A DNA stretch of 64,000 nucleotides from Mycobacterium sp. IS-1742 (GTDB lineage Bacteria; Actinomycetota; Actinomycetes; Mycobacteriales; Mycobacteriaceae), in contig NZ_LQIV01000012.1 of NCBI RefSeq assembly GCF_001500125.1, positions 1 through 64,000 of the forward strand, written 5' to 3'. Both the position numbers and the translations under genes were made by a program. Each line of letters starts with the position of its first letter. The first letter of the stretch is position 1. Below the pieces are notes generated by a model. The model did not search any database and had not been told where the DNA came from. It worked only from the letters and a program-made list of their open reading frames with translations. Shown here in pieces: positions 1-8,425 of the stretch.

Positions 1-49
1 CACGCCGCCAGCGTTCGTCCTGAGCCAGGATCAAACTCTCCAAACAAAA
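1..49 (-). rRNA. rrs: 16S ribosomal RNA, 5' end only (partial)
   Basis: The complement of the first 49 bases reads as the conserved 5' end of actinobacterial 16S rRNA, including the universal primer-8F region (AGAGTTTGATCCTGGCTCAG) and the following GACGAACGCTGGCGGCGTG. Only the first ~49 nt of the gene lie in the window; the rest continues beyond base 1. The gene points away from tyrS and lies on the same strand, which fits the rrnB position known in fast-growing mycobacteria. The exact mature 5' end (near base 49) is estimated from related species. Confidence 0.95.
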
Positions 50-340
50 CCTCAAAAAGGCAATCAGGAAAATCCGACCACAACCAGAAACAACATCTCT
101 GGCAAAAAACAACCACACCCCTAAACGGGAAAAAGAGGCATGGCACAACAAAAAAACAACAAACAAAAACCACCAAACACACTATTGAGTTCTCAAACAA
201 CACACCCACCCGACCCGCGCAGCGATACCGCGGCGAAAAGCCGCGTCATCGTAGTGCGGACGGTCAGGAACCCACCGAAGTGAGTTTCCCTCTGGGAGTC
301 TGCCGCGCTCCCCGGCCCGGAGGCCGTGTCGCGGCGACGT
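50..340 (-). other. rRNA operon leader (pre-16S transcribed spacer)
   Basis: About 290 nt between the inferred transcription start (near 340) and the 16S 5' end hold no gene. On the minus strand the part near 16S is T-rich, unlike the surrounding DNA. It contains the antitermination block listed separately and a segment near 70-120 able to pair as part of the RNase III processing stem, the usual arrangement of mycobacterial pre-rRNA leaders. Short open frames here (for example from 280) lack coding character. Confidence 0.8.
173..202 (-). promoter_or_regulatory. rRNA antitermination element (boxA-type leader motif)
   Basis: On the minus strand this reads TGTTGTTTGAGAACTCAATA followed by GTGTGTTTGG, the strongly conserved mycobacterial rrn leader motif that includes boxA. 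It recruits the Nus antitermination complex so that RNA polymerase reads through the untranslated rRNA operon. It sits about 125 nt upstream of the 16S gene. Confidence 0.85.
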
Positions 341-345
341 GGAAT

Positions 346-374
346 AAGTTACGTCAGTGGAAACTCGGAGTCAA
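346..374 (-). promoter_or_regulatory. rRNA operon promoter (rrnB-type, single)
   Basis: Minus strand: -35 TTGACT (374-369), a 17-bp spacer, then -10 TAACTT (351-346). This is a near-consensus SigA promoter of the kind driving mycobacterial rRNA operons. The start is expected at about 340 (an A six bases past the -10). It lies between the tyrS stop (440) and the leader, so rRNA transcription need not depend on tyrS read-through. I see no second comparable promoter in the leader. Confidence 0.85.
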
Positions 375-439
375 ATCCCCAGCTAGAAGCGGGTTTTCGG
401 CTGTTTTCGGCGAGCCCACAGTCGTACGACCGTGCCAGA

Positions 440-1711
440 TCACCCAACGCGCTGCACGCCGGCGATATTCCGCTTGCCGCGCCGCAGCACCAGCCACCTG
501 CCGTGCAGAAAGTCCGACGCCTGCGGCGCCCACTCGTCGCTGTCGATCTTGACGTTGTTGACCGACACCCCGCCCTCGGCGATCGTCCGGCGCGCGGCGC
601 CCTTGCTCGCCGACAAACCGGTGGCCACCAGCAGGTCCGTGATCAGCTCCGGCCCACTCGGGGTGAGTTCGGCCACCGAGGCCTCACGCAACGCGGCGGC
701 GAGGGTCGGCTCATCGAGTGCGGTGAGCTCGCCGCGGCCGAACAGCGCCTGACTGGCGTGCTCCACCGATTCCGTCGCCTTCTCACCGTGGACCAGCGTG
801 GTCAACTCGCGGGCCAAGCGCCGCTGCGCGGTGCGCTGGTGAGGTCGGTCACGCGTCGCCTCCTCCAACTCCGTCAACTCCTCGGCCTCGAGGAACGTGA
901 ACCACCGCAGGTAATTCACCACGTCGGCATCGGCGGTGTTGATGAAGTACTGGTACCAGGCGTACGGGGTCGTCATCTCGGGGTCGAGCCAGAGGTTCCC
1001 GCCACCGGTGGACTTCCCGAACTTCTTGCCTTCCGAGTCGGTCACCAGCGGCGTCGTCATCGCATGCACGGTGTCGCCGAGCTTCTGGCGCACCAACCGG
1101 ACCCCGGCGACGATGTTGCCCCACTGATCGGAGCCGCCGATCTGCAGCGCGCAGCCGTGCCGCTTGCGCAGCTCCACGTAGTCGTTGGCCTGCAACAGCA
1201 TGTAGCTGAACTCGGTGTAGGAGATCCCCTCCCCTTCCAGGCGCCGCCGCACGGTGTCCCGATCGAGCATCACGTTCACGGAGAAGTACTTGCCCACGTC
1301 ACGCAGGAACTCGATGGTCGACAGCGGGCCGGTCCAGGAGAGGTTGTTCTCCACGATCGCGCCGGTGGGCGACTGGTCGAACTCCACGAACCGCTCGAGC
1401 TGACCGCGGATCCGGCCCGCCCAGTCCGCGACCGTGTCCGCGGTCTGCAGGGTGCGCTCACCCGTGTCGCGGGGGTCGCCGATCATCCCCGTCGCGCCGC
1501 CGGCCAGCACGATCGGCCGGTGTCCGGCCTGCTGGAAGCGGCGCAGCGTCAGCAACGGCACGAGATGGCCGGCGTGCAGGCTGGGAGCGGTGGGATCGAA
1601 ACCGGAGTACAGCGTCATCGGACCGGCGGCGAGTTCGCCGGCCAGTGCGTCACGGTCGGTCGACTGCGCGATCAGCCCGCGCCAGTCCAACTCGTCGAGG
1701 ATGCTGCTCAT
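440..1711 (-). CDS. tyrS: Tyrosyl-tRNA synthetase
   Basis: Cytoplasmic class I aminoacyl-tRNA synthetase that charges tRNA-Tyr. The 423-residue length is usual for bacterial TyrRS. The HIGH signature appears as HAGH at residues 46-49, the KMSKS loop as KFGKS at 230-234, and the tyrosine-pocket segment around residues 189-198 includes GGSDQWGN. The last ~65 residues form an S4-type RNA-binding domain. The ATG start follows a purine-rich GGAAAG/GAGG stretch. mpg lies 27 bp upstream on the same strand and the rRNA promoter lies directly downstream. Confidence 0.97.
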   Translation of the reverse strand: MSSILDELDWRGLIAQSTDRDALAGELAAGPMTLYSGFDPTAPSLHAGHLVPLLTLRRFQQAGHRPIVLAGGATGMIGDPRDTGERTLQTADTVADWAGRIRGQLERFVEFDQSPTGAIVENNLSWTGPLSTIEFLRDVGKYFSVNVMLDRDTVRRRLEGEGISYTEFSYMLLQANDYVELRKRHGCALQIGGSDQWGNIVAGVRLVRQKLGDTVHAMTTPLVTDSEGKKFGKSTGGGNLWLDPEMTTPYAWYQYFINTADADVVNYLRWFTFLEAEELTELEEATRDRPHQRTAQRRLARELTTLVHGEKATESVEHASQALFGRGELTALDEPTLAAALREASVAELTPSGPELITDLLVATGLSASKGAARRTIAEGGVSVNNVKIDSDEWAPQASDFLHGRWLVLRRGKRNIAGVQRVG

Positions 1712-1738
1712 ACCTCGATCTTTCCGTACGCGCCGAGG

Positions 1739-2350
1739 TCAGTCGCTGCCGCCCGGCGCCGGAGCCCGTGGGCTGCGCCGGTAGGCCGACACCTCAGGGC
1801 GGCCGGCCAGCCACAGTCGCCACGGCCGGTCGGCCGCCTTGCTCACCCCGACCCGGGGCCCCGCGACGTACGGCTGCTCCTCTCTCAGCCGGAGGTGCAC
1901 GGGGCTGTCGTCGCCGAAGACGTCGATTCCGTTGTCCGCCATGGTGATCCCGAGCGCGGAGCACAGATTCCCCGGCCCGCGGGCCAGGGCCGTCTCCCGT
2001 ACCGACTCCCCGCGGCGACGCTGGACGATGTCGTGGCCCGTTTCGACGGCGGCGGCGCGTAGCAGGACCGCCGCGGCCACCCCGTCGTCGGCGCAGGCCA
2101 CGTTCGCGCACACGTGGATGCCGTGACTGCGGTAGGTGTAGAGCCTGCCCGCAGGCCCGAACATCACCTGGTTTCGCAGGCCGGGGCCGCGGTAGGAATG
2201 GGCGGCGGCGTCGGGCCACGGCCCGTCGGGCGGGCCGCCGTACGCCTCGACCTCCACGACCGTCGCGCTGACCCCTCGACAGGTCAGCACCGCCCCGAGT
2301 AGCCGACGGGCCGCCGTGAGCGGGTCGACCCGCAGCATCTCGACACTCAC
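1739..2350 (-). CDS. mpg: DNA-3-methyladenine glycosylase (AAG/MPG family)
   Basis: Base-excision repair glycosylase removing alkylated purines such as 3-methyladenine. The 203 residues match the compact bacterial AAG fold. The VEVEAYGG segment near residue 33 holds the Glu that activates the attacking water; the [11 protein letters not shown] segment near residue 125 matches the conserved C-terminal AAG motif. It lies upstream of tyrS on the same strand, the order known from M. tuberculosis (Rv1688-Rv1689), and is divergent from the ABC exporter operon, whose promoter falls just beyond its start. Confidence 0.93.
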   Translation of the reverse strand: MSVEMLRVDPLTAARRLLGAVLTCRGVSATVVEVEAYGGPPDGPWPDAAAHSYRGPGLRNQVMFGPAGRLYTYRSHGIHVCANVACADDGVAAAVLLRAAAVETGHDIVQRRRGESVRETALARGPGNLCSALGITMADNGIDVFGDDSPVHLRLREEQPYVAGPRVGVSKAADRPWRLWLAGRPEVSAYRRSPRAPAPGGSD

Positions 2351-2373
2351 CGCCGCGATTCTGCCTTCACCCG

Positions 2374-2402
2374 TTGACAGCGCCCCGACCGGGGAGAACT
2401 AT
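2374..2402 (+). promoter_or_regulatory. Promoter of the ABC exporter/TetR operon
   Basis: A perfect -35 TTGACA (2374-2379), a 17-bp spacer and a -10-like AACTAT (2397-2402) precede the ATG at 2410 by seven bases. That is the spacing expected for a leaderless mRNA whose first base is the start codon. The element lies between the divergent mpg start and the exporter gene, and two inverted repeats follow directly (2403-2433). Confidence 0.6.
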
Positions 2403-2433
2403 TCATCACATGATGACTTCATCATCCGATGAA
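2403..2433 (+). promoter_or_regulatory. Twin TCATC-N4-GATGA operator, probable TetR-type sites
   Basis: Two inverted repeats of the same design follow one another: TCATC-ACAT-GATGA at 2403-2416 (with overlapping arms) and TCATC-ATCC-GATGA at 2419-2432. Their centres are about 16 bp apart. They cover the inferred transcription start and the first codons of the ABC ATPase gene, an ideal place for repression. The third gene of the operon encodes a TetR-family regulator, so autoregulation is the simplest inference. Confidence 0.6.
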
Positions 2434-3156
2434 TTGATCGGTTCGCCTGCCGTCGAGACCGACCACCTCCGGGTGGTGCGGGGCGGGAGGGTCGCCCTCG
2501 ACGACGTGTCGGTGTGCTTCGCGCGGGGCACCATCACCGGCATCCTCGGCCCGTCTGGGTGCGGCAAGACCACGCTGATGCGGTCGATCGTGGGCACGCA
2601 GATCATCGCGGGCGGGTCGGTCACCGTGTTGGGCCTGCCCGCCGGATCCCCCGAACTGCGCCACCGCGTCGGATACGTCACCCAGGACCCGACCATCTAC
2701 CCCGACCTGCGGGTGATCGACAACGTCCGGTATTTCGCCGCCCTGTACGGCGCCGACGCCCACGCCGCCGACGAGGCTGTCGACGCGGTCGGACTCGGCG
2801 ACCACCGCACCGCGCTGGCCGCCGACCTGTCCGGCGGGCAGCGCACGCGGGCATCCCTGGCCTGCGCGCTGGTCGCGTCCCCCGAGTTGTTGGTCCTCGA
2901 CGAACCGACCGTCGGCCTCGACCCGGTGCTGCGGGTGGACCTGTGGGCGCGATTCGACGACCTGGCCCGTCGGGGCACGACGCTCGTGGTGTCGAGCCAC
3001 GTCATGGACGAGGCCGACCACTGCGGCGAACTCCTGCTCATGCGCGAGGGCCGTGTGCTGGCCCATTCGACTCCGGACCGACTGCGGAAGGACACCTCAT
3101 GCACCTCCCTCGAGGAAGCGTTTCTCTCGGTCATCAGGCACAGCACCGCGGCGTGA
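2410..3156 (+). CDS. ABC-2 type exporter, ATP-binding subunit (Rv1687c-like)
   Basis: ATPase subunit of a heterodimeric ABC-2 exporter, acting at the inner face of the membrane. The 248 residues carry a complete nucleotide-binding domain: Walker A GPSGCGKTT (47-55), Q-loop TQD (91-93), signature LSGGQ (140-144), Walker B LLVLDEP (160-166) and H-loop SSH (195-197). The ATG at 2410 sits seven bases after a -10-like element; an upstream TTG at 2374 is part of the -35 and is rejected. Its stop overlaps the permease start (GTGA), so the two are translationally coupled. The substrate cannot be read from sequence. Confidence 0.9.
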   Translation: MMTSSSDELIGSPAVETDHLRVVRGGRVALDDVSVCFARGTITGILGPSGCGKTTLMRSIVGTQIIAGGSVTVLGLPAGSPELRHRVGYVTQDPTIYPDLRVIDNVRYFAALYGADAHAADEAVDAVGLGDHRTALAADLSGGQRTRASLACALVASPELLVLDEPTVGLDPVLRVDLWARFDDLARRGTTLVVSSHVMDEADHCGELLLMREGRVLAHSTPDRLRKDTSCTSLEEAFLSVIRHSTAA

Positions 3157-3926
3157 CCGCACGTCGCCGCAGCGGCCCGCACGCCTACGTCGCCACCACC
3201 GGCCGGATCCTGCGCCAACTGGCCGCCGACCATCGCAGTGTCGCGATGATCCTCGTGGTGCCCAGCGCGGTCATCGCGTTGATGTACTTCCTGTTCGTCG
3301 ACATCCCGCGCCCGCCGGGGGCACCGTCGCCGTTCAACAACGCGTGCCTGGTCATGCTGGGCGTGTTCCCGCTGATCGCGATGTTCCTCATCACCTCGAT
3401 CACCATGCAGCGCGAACGGGTCTCGGGGACGCTCGAGCGGATACTGACCACTCCCCTGCGCCGGGTCGACCTGCTCGCCGCCTACGGCACCGCCTTCTCC
3501 GTCGCCGCTGCCGCCCAGGCCAGCCTGGCGTGCGTGGTCGCGTTCTGGCTTCTGGGCTTCGAGACCGCGGGCAGCCCGCTGCTGGTGATCGGGATTGCGA
3601 TCATCAACGCCGTGCTCGGCGTCGGTCTGGGCCTGCTGTGCAGCGCCTTCGCCAGGACCGAGTTCCAGGCCGTCCAGTTCATGCCGCTGGTGATTGCCCC
3701 GCAGCTCCTTCTGTGCGGGATCCTCGTGCCGCGTGCGGCCCTGCCCGGGTGGCTGCAGTGGATCAGCAACGCGATGCCGGCCAGTTACGCTCTGGAGGCG
3801 CTGCGCGAGGTCGGCGCACACCCGGCGCTGACGGGAACCGCACTGCGTGACATCGCCGTCGTGGTGGTCTTCGCGGTGGCCGCACTCTGCCTGGCCGCGG
3901 CCACCCTCCGACGAAGGACCCCCTAG
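3153..3926 (+). CDS. ABC-2 type exporter, permease subunit (Rv1686c-like)
   Basis: Membrane subunit partnering the preceding ATPase. The frame starts at a GTG overlapping the ATPase stop as GTGA and gives 257 residues. Six hydrophobic segments are visible, from about residue 30 (MILVVPSAVIALMYF) to the C-terminal helix before the last ten residues, matching the ABC-2 membrane domain. The frame stays open upstream over the ATPase gene, but the coupled GTG is the natural start. Five bases separate it from the TetR gene, so all three form one operon. Confidence 0.88.
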   Translation: MTARRRSGPHAYVATTGRILRQLAADHRSVAMILVVPSAVIALMYFLFVDIPRPPGAPSPFNNACLVMLGVFPLIAMFLITSITMQRERVSGTLERILTTPLRRVDLLAAYGTAFSVAAAAQASLACVVAFWLLGFETAGSPLLVIGIAIINAVLGVGLGLLCSAFARTEFQAVQFMPLVIAPQLLLCGILVPRAALPGWLQWISNAMPASYALEALREVGAHPALTGTALRDIAVVVVFAVAALCLAAATLRRRTP

Positions 3927-3931
3927 AAGAC

Positions 3932-4546
3932 GTGACGACAAGCGCCGAACGCAAACGTCCCGGGCGCCCGCCCGGGACGTCCGACAATCGCGACCGCATA
4001 CTGGACACCGCCCGGGAACTGTTCGCGCGCAACGGCATCGACAAGACGTCGATCCGCTCCATCGCGGCGGGTGCCGGCGTCGACCCGGCGCTGGTGCACC
4101 ACTACTTCGGCACCAAACGGCAGTTGTTCGCCGCGGCGATCCGGGTACCCATCGACCCGATGACCGTCATCGGACCGCTGCGCGAGGTCCCGGTCGAGCG
4201 CATCGGGTACGTACTGCCCACCCTGCTGCTGCCGATCTGGGACTCCGAGATGGGCAGGGGTTTCATCGCCACGCTGCGGTCGCTGCTGGCCGGGTCGGAC
4301 GTCACGCTGATCCGGTCGTTCCTGCAGGAGATCATCGCCGCCGAGATCGGCCCGCGGATCGACAGCCCGCGCGGAAGCGGCAGGCTGCGTGTGCAATACG
4401 TCGCCTCGCAACTTCTGGGCGTGGTGATGGCTCGCTACATCCTGGAGCTCGAACCGTTCGCGTCGCTGCCCATCGAGCAGATCGCCGAGACCATCGGCCC
4501 GACCCTGCAGCGCTACCTGACCGGCGAACTGCCCGGCCCGGCCTAG
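3932..4546 (+). CDS. TetR-family transcriptional regulator (Rv1685c-like)
   Basis: Helix-turn-helix repressor, 204 residues. The N-terminal DNA-binding domain has the recognition helices at about 39-63, ending in the typical HHYFGTKRQL; the C-terminal half is an all-helical ligand-binding domain. It starts at a GTG five bases after the permease stop, last gene of the three-gene exporter operon. A role as local repressor acting on the twin repeats at 2403-2433 is inferred from position. Its stop overlaps by four bases the stop of the convergent Trm112-like gene. Confidence 0.9.
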   Translation: MTTSAERKRPGRPPGTSDNRDRILDTARELFARNGIDKTSIRSIAAGAGVDPALVHHYFGTKRQLFAAAIRVPIDPMTVIGPLREVPVERIGYVLPTLLLPIWDSEMGRGFIATLRSLLAGSDVTLIRSFLQEIIAAEIGPRIDSPRGSGRLRVQYVASQLLGVVMARYILELEPFASLPIEQIAETIGPTLQRYLTGELPGPA

Positions 4547-4749
4547 GACTGCCCGCGCTCGAGCAGGCGCTGATGCTCGGCGTCGTCGGTGACGGCGACC
4601 GCCTCGTCGATCAGCAGAACCGGGATGCCGTCGTCGATGCGATAACCCCGCCGCAACCGCGGGTTGTACAACATCTCGTCGCCCACCAGCAGCAGTGGAC
4701 CCCGGTCCTGCGGGCAGACCAGTATCGCCCGCAACTTCTCGTCGAGCAC
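4543..4749 (-). CDS. Trm112-family small protein (Rv1684-like)
   Basis: Protein of 68 residues matching the Trm112p-like family (ILVCPQDRGPLLL near the N-terminus, YRIDDGIPVLLIDEA near the middle). Family members elsewhere act as small partners of methyltransferases; that role is not shown for mycobacteria. The GTG start at 4749 is chosen because similarity to the family begins there and because it falls ten bases after the stop of the upstream secreted-protein gene; longer forms would run into that gene. Only one Cys remains, so a full zinc site is unlikely. Confidence 0.8.
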   Translation of the reverse strand: MLDEKLRAILVCPQDRGPLLLVGDEMLYNPRLRRGYRIDDGIPVLLIDEAVAVTDDAEHQRLLERGQS

Positions 4750-4759
4750 GGCGTGCCGG

Positions 4760-5206
4760 CTAGTCGTAGGGGTTGATGTCGTATTCGGGGCCGACCCAGG
4801 GATTTTCGTCACCCGGCGGCACCCACGCGGGAGCCTTGACCGCCGGGCCGCCACCGCCCGACAGCTGCGACTGCATCTGCACCTTGCGCTGATAGGCCAC
4901 GGTCGACTTGAGCGCGTCCAGCAGCCGGCTCTGGTTGGGCAGGAAATCCCAGCCCTCCTGCAGCGCGGCGAGATTCTCCTGGGAGGGCCGGAAGCCCTGC
5001 GCGCGCAGACTCAGCGACTGTTCGGCGAACACCGAGATCTGGCCGCCGCCGGCACCCTGCATGTATTTGGCGCCGATCTGGTCGAGCACGTCGGCCTGCG
5101 AGGCGGGCGCGGTAACCAGCATCGCCGCGGCCAGCGCACCGCTGGCGAGCGTGCCGGTCAGGGCGCGACGCCAGCTCGAGCGGTTCTTCCGGCTCTGCGA
5201 ATTCAT
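4760..5206 (-). CDS. Secreted protein of unknown function
   Basis: A 148-residue protein with a clear Sec signal peptide: basic N-terminus (RKNRSSWRR), hydrophobic core at about 15-33, and an ASQA signal-peptidase site at 35-38. The mature part is helix-prone and Gln/Leu-rich, with a Gly run (SGGGG) and an acidic Pro-rich tail. I do not recognise a functional family. The ATG at 5206 is preferred over the TTG at 5209 because GGAGG (5215-5211) is only one base from the latter. It lies between the Rv1683-like gene and the Trm112-like gene on the same strand. Confidence 0.8.
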   Translation of the reverse strand: MNSQSRKNRSSWRRALTGTLASGALAAAMLVTAPASQADVLDQIGAKYMQGAGGGQISVFAEQSLSLRAQGFRPSQENLAALQEGWDFLPNQSRLLDALKSTVAYQRKVQMQSQLSGGGGPAVKAPAWVPPGDENPWVGPEYDINPYD

Positions 5207-5269
5207 CAATCCTCCAGTCGAAGCGACGCCAGCGGGAGCCTATCAGTGCAACCGCGACACGGCGCGGCG

Positions 5270-8200
5270 TCACTGTTGGGCGCGGGGCGGCATCTGTGAG
5301 TCGTCCAGCGAAGAGTCACGGTCCTGCCCTCCGGTGATCTCGGCACGCGCGGCCACGGTCAGCCGCTTGTAACCATTGGTATCGGGATCGAGGTACCAAG
5401 AGTTACGCCGCGACGGCCGCGGCACCCCCGCCGCGCGCAGCGGACTGATCAACGGGCGGTAGGACGCGCTCAGTTCGATGTCCGGGACGACGTGGACCAG
5501 GTCGGGCGGGATGCCGACCGGCAGCTCGGCCAGCGCCTCGGACAACTCGGCCGTGGTGATGCTGCCGCCCGGGCACAATGCCAGCGCCGTGACCGCCAAC
5601 TGCCTGCCGCGCGCCTCGACGCCGTAGGTGACGGCGACGTCCACCGCACCGATGCGGCCCACCGCATCGCCGATCGGCGTCGCGAAGACGGGCCCGCGTG
5701 GGGTGTGGATCACCGAACCGCGGTTGTCCACCAGCCAGTAGTCGCCGTCCTCGTCGCGGCGGAAGAGGTATTCCGAGGACACCCAGGTGTCGGCCGGCGC
5801 GAACACGCCGCGCTTCACCGACGCGGTGGGATCGACCGGTCCGCGGGGGCGGGCCAGCAGCACACCCACCTCGTTCTCGGCCGCGCGGCGCACAAAGCCC
5901 CGGTTGTCCTCGAGGATCAGGTCGTCGTCCGCGTCGTAGGCGGCCAGTTCCACCTGGCCACCGCCGGGCAGCGCACGGCCCTTGCTGCCGACCTTGGCGC
6001 CGGAGACGTTGGCCAGCACGGCCTGACCGTCGGTGGTCGCGAAGAACTCGACGACATGGGCCGGCGCGAAGATGTCGATCACGCGCTCCCACAGTCCGGT
6101 GGGCATGCCGGATCCGATGAACAGCCGCACCGGGTGGCCACCGGACAGCCGGAACGACGGGTCGTCGATGACCTCGCGCAGCATCGCCCAGGTGTAGGAG
6201 ACCACCGAGACGCCGTACTGACGGATCTCCTGCAGGAAGCGGTCCGGACGCAGTCCGCGGGACAGGGCGATGCGGGTGCCACCGACGACCGCGCCGCCCA
6301 GGCTGACCAGCAGGCCGGACTGATGGTGCAGCGGGGTCAGGCAGTAGACGGTGTCGGTGCGGCCGAGGTTGGCCGCCGACGCCGTCCCGAACGCCGACAG
6401 CGCCCACCGGTAGTTGGTGATCTGCCGGGCGACGAGGTCGCCGTTGACCGAACTGAACGCGATGAACGCCAGGTCGCGGGCCAGCCCGGGATTGGGGCGA
6501 TACCACCCGGGCAGCGCGACCTGGTCGGGGTCGATCTGTTCCATGTCGATGACGTCGGCGTCGTCGGGCACGTGGAGGTCGCGCACGTCGCCGCCGCCGA
6601 GCACCAGGACGCGCATCGGCAGGCTGCGCGCCGCCTCGAGGTGGGTGGGGTCGGCGATGATCTCCGACACCGCGCCGAGGCGGGCCGCGGCGGCCAGGTC
6701 GACGTCGGGCGGCATCAGCACCGCCACCGCACCGAGCCGCGACAGCGCCGCGATGGCCACCAGCGCGCTGGGGCGGGTCTCCATCAGGACGCCGACGCGG
6801 GTGCCTTGGCGCACCCCGACGTCGATGAGCCCGCGCACCACGTTGTTGATGCGACGGTCGACCGCCTCGTAGGTGTGGACCCGGCCGTCGTAGAGAAGGA
6901 ATTCGCCGTCCGGCGCGCCGCGGGCCTGCTCGGACAGAATCCGGCCGAGCGAGATCCTGGTGTGGTCGTTGATCTGCCCCAGCCGGGCCAGCCGCGGCAG
7001 CGTGCGGGCGGTCTCCACGGCGAGGGTCCGTGCCGACTTGTTCGCCGAGACCAGCGCACCGGCGGCCGAGCGGGCCACGCCGAACGCCATCTCGGTCGCG
7101 GCGGTGGCGCCGTGCGCGACACGCGACGTCAGCGAGACGCCGCCCTCGGCGTGCTCCTCGGGTTGCAGCGCCATCGGCTCGACGTGGTCGGGCATGTCAC
7201 CGCCGCCCTCGAGCCACTTGACCCAGCCGGCGACCGTCGGCCACGTCTGCTGTGACGCCTTCGACCCGACGACCAGACCGAAATGTCCTGCGCGAATGAG
7301 GTATTCGTACACATCGGCCTGGGGTGCCGCCCGTTTGATCCCCCGCACCGACGGCGGTTGACCGATGTCGTCGACCTCACCCACGACGGCGAGCACCGGG
7401 CAGGTGATGTCCGACAGCGTGACGAGCTGACCGCGGATGGCGAAACCGCCTGTCATCATGCGGTTGTGGGCGATGAACTGTTTGAGCAGTTCGGAGATGG
7501 CCGGGCCCGACCAGGCGATCCAGCCCTCCGACGCCAGGAACCGCCGCTGCTGCTCGCGCGGTAGCAACGCCTCGCGGTCGTGCAACTGCAGCAGGAACTC
7601 GACGCGAGCTTGAGCGGTCTTGACCGGGTCGAGCATCTGAAATCCCGTGCGCGCCAACCATCCCGGGATGTCGATGCGGCTGAACACGTGGTCGGCCATG
7701 AAGTCGGCGGCGCCCACCGCGACACCGGCGGGCAGGTTCAGCGGCAGGGCCGCGAGGGTGTCGACCGGGGCGCCGAATGCGATGATGCTGGCCAGGTCAC
7801 GGGACTGGCGGTAGGCGGCGGTCTGGTAGCAGAACATACCGCCCTGCGAGTAGCCGGCGAGGTGGACGTCATGGCCGGAGACCTGCTTGACGGTGTCGAT
7901 CGCCTCGGACAGCGCCACCACGTGGTCGGCGAGATTGCGCTGCATCCCGCCCTCGACCTTGTCGGGCGAGCCGAAGTCGATCACCCACGGGTCCAGCCCC
8001 GCGCGGTACAGGATGCCGACGGCGCCGTCGTCGCGGGTGACGTCCCACATGTCGGCCGACATCATCATCGGGTGCACCATCAGCACCGGCGGACCCGGTG
8101 GTTTGGCGCCCGGACGGACGTCCGGCGGGAAGTACCGCCGCAGCTTGTACATCGGCACGCTCTGCACGATCTGGAACGGTGACGGCACAGCGCCGGTCTC

Positions 8201-8290
8201 CAGGCCGCCGTAGCGCAGGACCTCCAGACCGTTCTGCGCCGTCGCCACCAAGCGTCCGACCGGCCCGGTGATCGCCGAGAGGTCCACCAC
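5270..8290 (-). CDS. Fused alpha/beta-hydrolase (PhaC-like) and AMP-binding acyl-CoA synthetase-like protein (Rv1683 type)
   Basis: A two-domain lipid enzyme of 1006 residues. Residues ~1-370 are an alpha/beta hydrolase resembling PHA synthases, but with a serine lipase box (GYSQGG, Ser148) in place of the PhaC cysteine; candidate triad partners are Asp307/308 and His336. Residues ~440-1000 form an ANL-type AMP-binding domain. The M. tuberculosis counterpart Rv1683 is annotated as a bifunctional acyl-CoA synthase/lipase. The ANL phosphate-loop motif is degenerate here (AFSSVNGDLVAR instead of a Ser/Thr/Gly-rich loop), so adenylation is uncertain. The start is one of two tandem GTG codons behind GGAGG. 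Confidence 0.9.
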   Translation of the reverse strand: MVDLSAITGPVGRLVATAQNGLEVLRYGGLETGAVPSPFQIVQSVPMYKLRRYFPPDVRPGAKPPGPPVLMVHPMMMSADMWDVTRDDGAVGILYRAGLDPWVIDFGSPDKVEGGMQRNLADHVVALSEAIDTVKQVSGHDVHLAGYSQGGMFCYQTAAYRQSRDLASIIAFGAPVDTLAALPLNLPAGVAVGAADFMADHVFSRIDIPGWLARTGFQMLDPVKTAQARVEFLLQLHDREALLPREQQRRFLASEGWIAWSGPAISELLKQFIAHNRMMTGGFAIRGQLVTLSDITCPVLAVVGEVDDIGQPPSVRGIKRAAPQADVYEYLIRAGHFGLVVGSKASQQTWPTVAGWVKWLEGGGDMPDHVEPMALQPEEHAEGGVSLTSRVAHGATAATEMAFGVARSAAGALVSANKSARTLAVETARTLPRLARLGQINDHTRISLGRILSEQARGAPDGEFLLYDGRVHTYEAVDRRINNVVRGLIDVGVRQGTRVGVLMETRPSALVAIAALSRLGAVAVLMPPDVDLAAAARLGAVSEIIADPTHLEAARSLPMRVLVLGGGDVRDLHVPDDADVIDMEQIDPDQVALPGWYRPNPGLARDLAFIAFSSVNGDLVARQITNYRWALSAFGTASAANLGRTDTVYCLTPLHHQSGLLVSLGGAVVGGTRIALSRGLRPDRFLQEIRQYGVSVVSYTWAMLREVIDDPSFRLSGGHPVRLFIGSGMPTGLWERVIDIFAPAHVVEFFATTDGQAVLANVSGAKVGSKGRALPGGGQVELAAYDADDDLILEDNRGFVRRAAENEVGVLLARPRGPVDPTASVKRGVFAPADTWVSSEYLFRRDEDGDYWLVDNRGSVIHTPRGPVFATPIGDAVGRIGAVDVAVTYGVEARGRQLAVTALALCPGGSITTAELSEALAELPVGIPPDLVHVVPDIELSASYRPLISPLRAAGVPRPSRRNSWYLDPDTNGYKRLTVAARAEITGGQDRDSSLDDSQMPPRAQQ

Positions 8291-8425
8291 CTACTGCTCC
8301 CCTCCACGTCGACGTCGCGCCGGGCTCACCGGCTCCCCTGCCGTGATGCCTCGTCATCATGGCATAGCGTTGCTGGTCGGCCGCCATGAATGTCGGGCAC
8401 CGCACCCGCATAGCCTTGAGGGGAC

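Noticed and set aside
326..2062. 578-residue plus-strand frame across the rRNA promoter, tyrS and mpg
   Set aside because: Runs through the rRNA promoter and antisense to two certain genes; no coding features.
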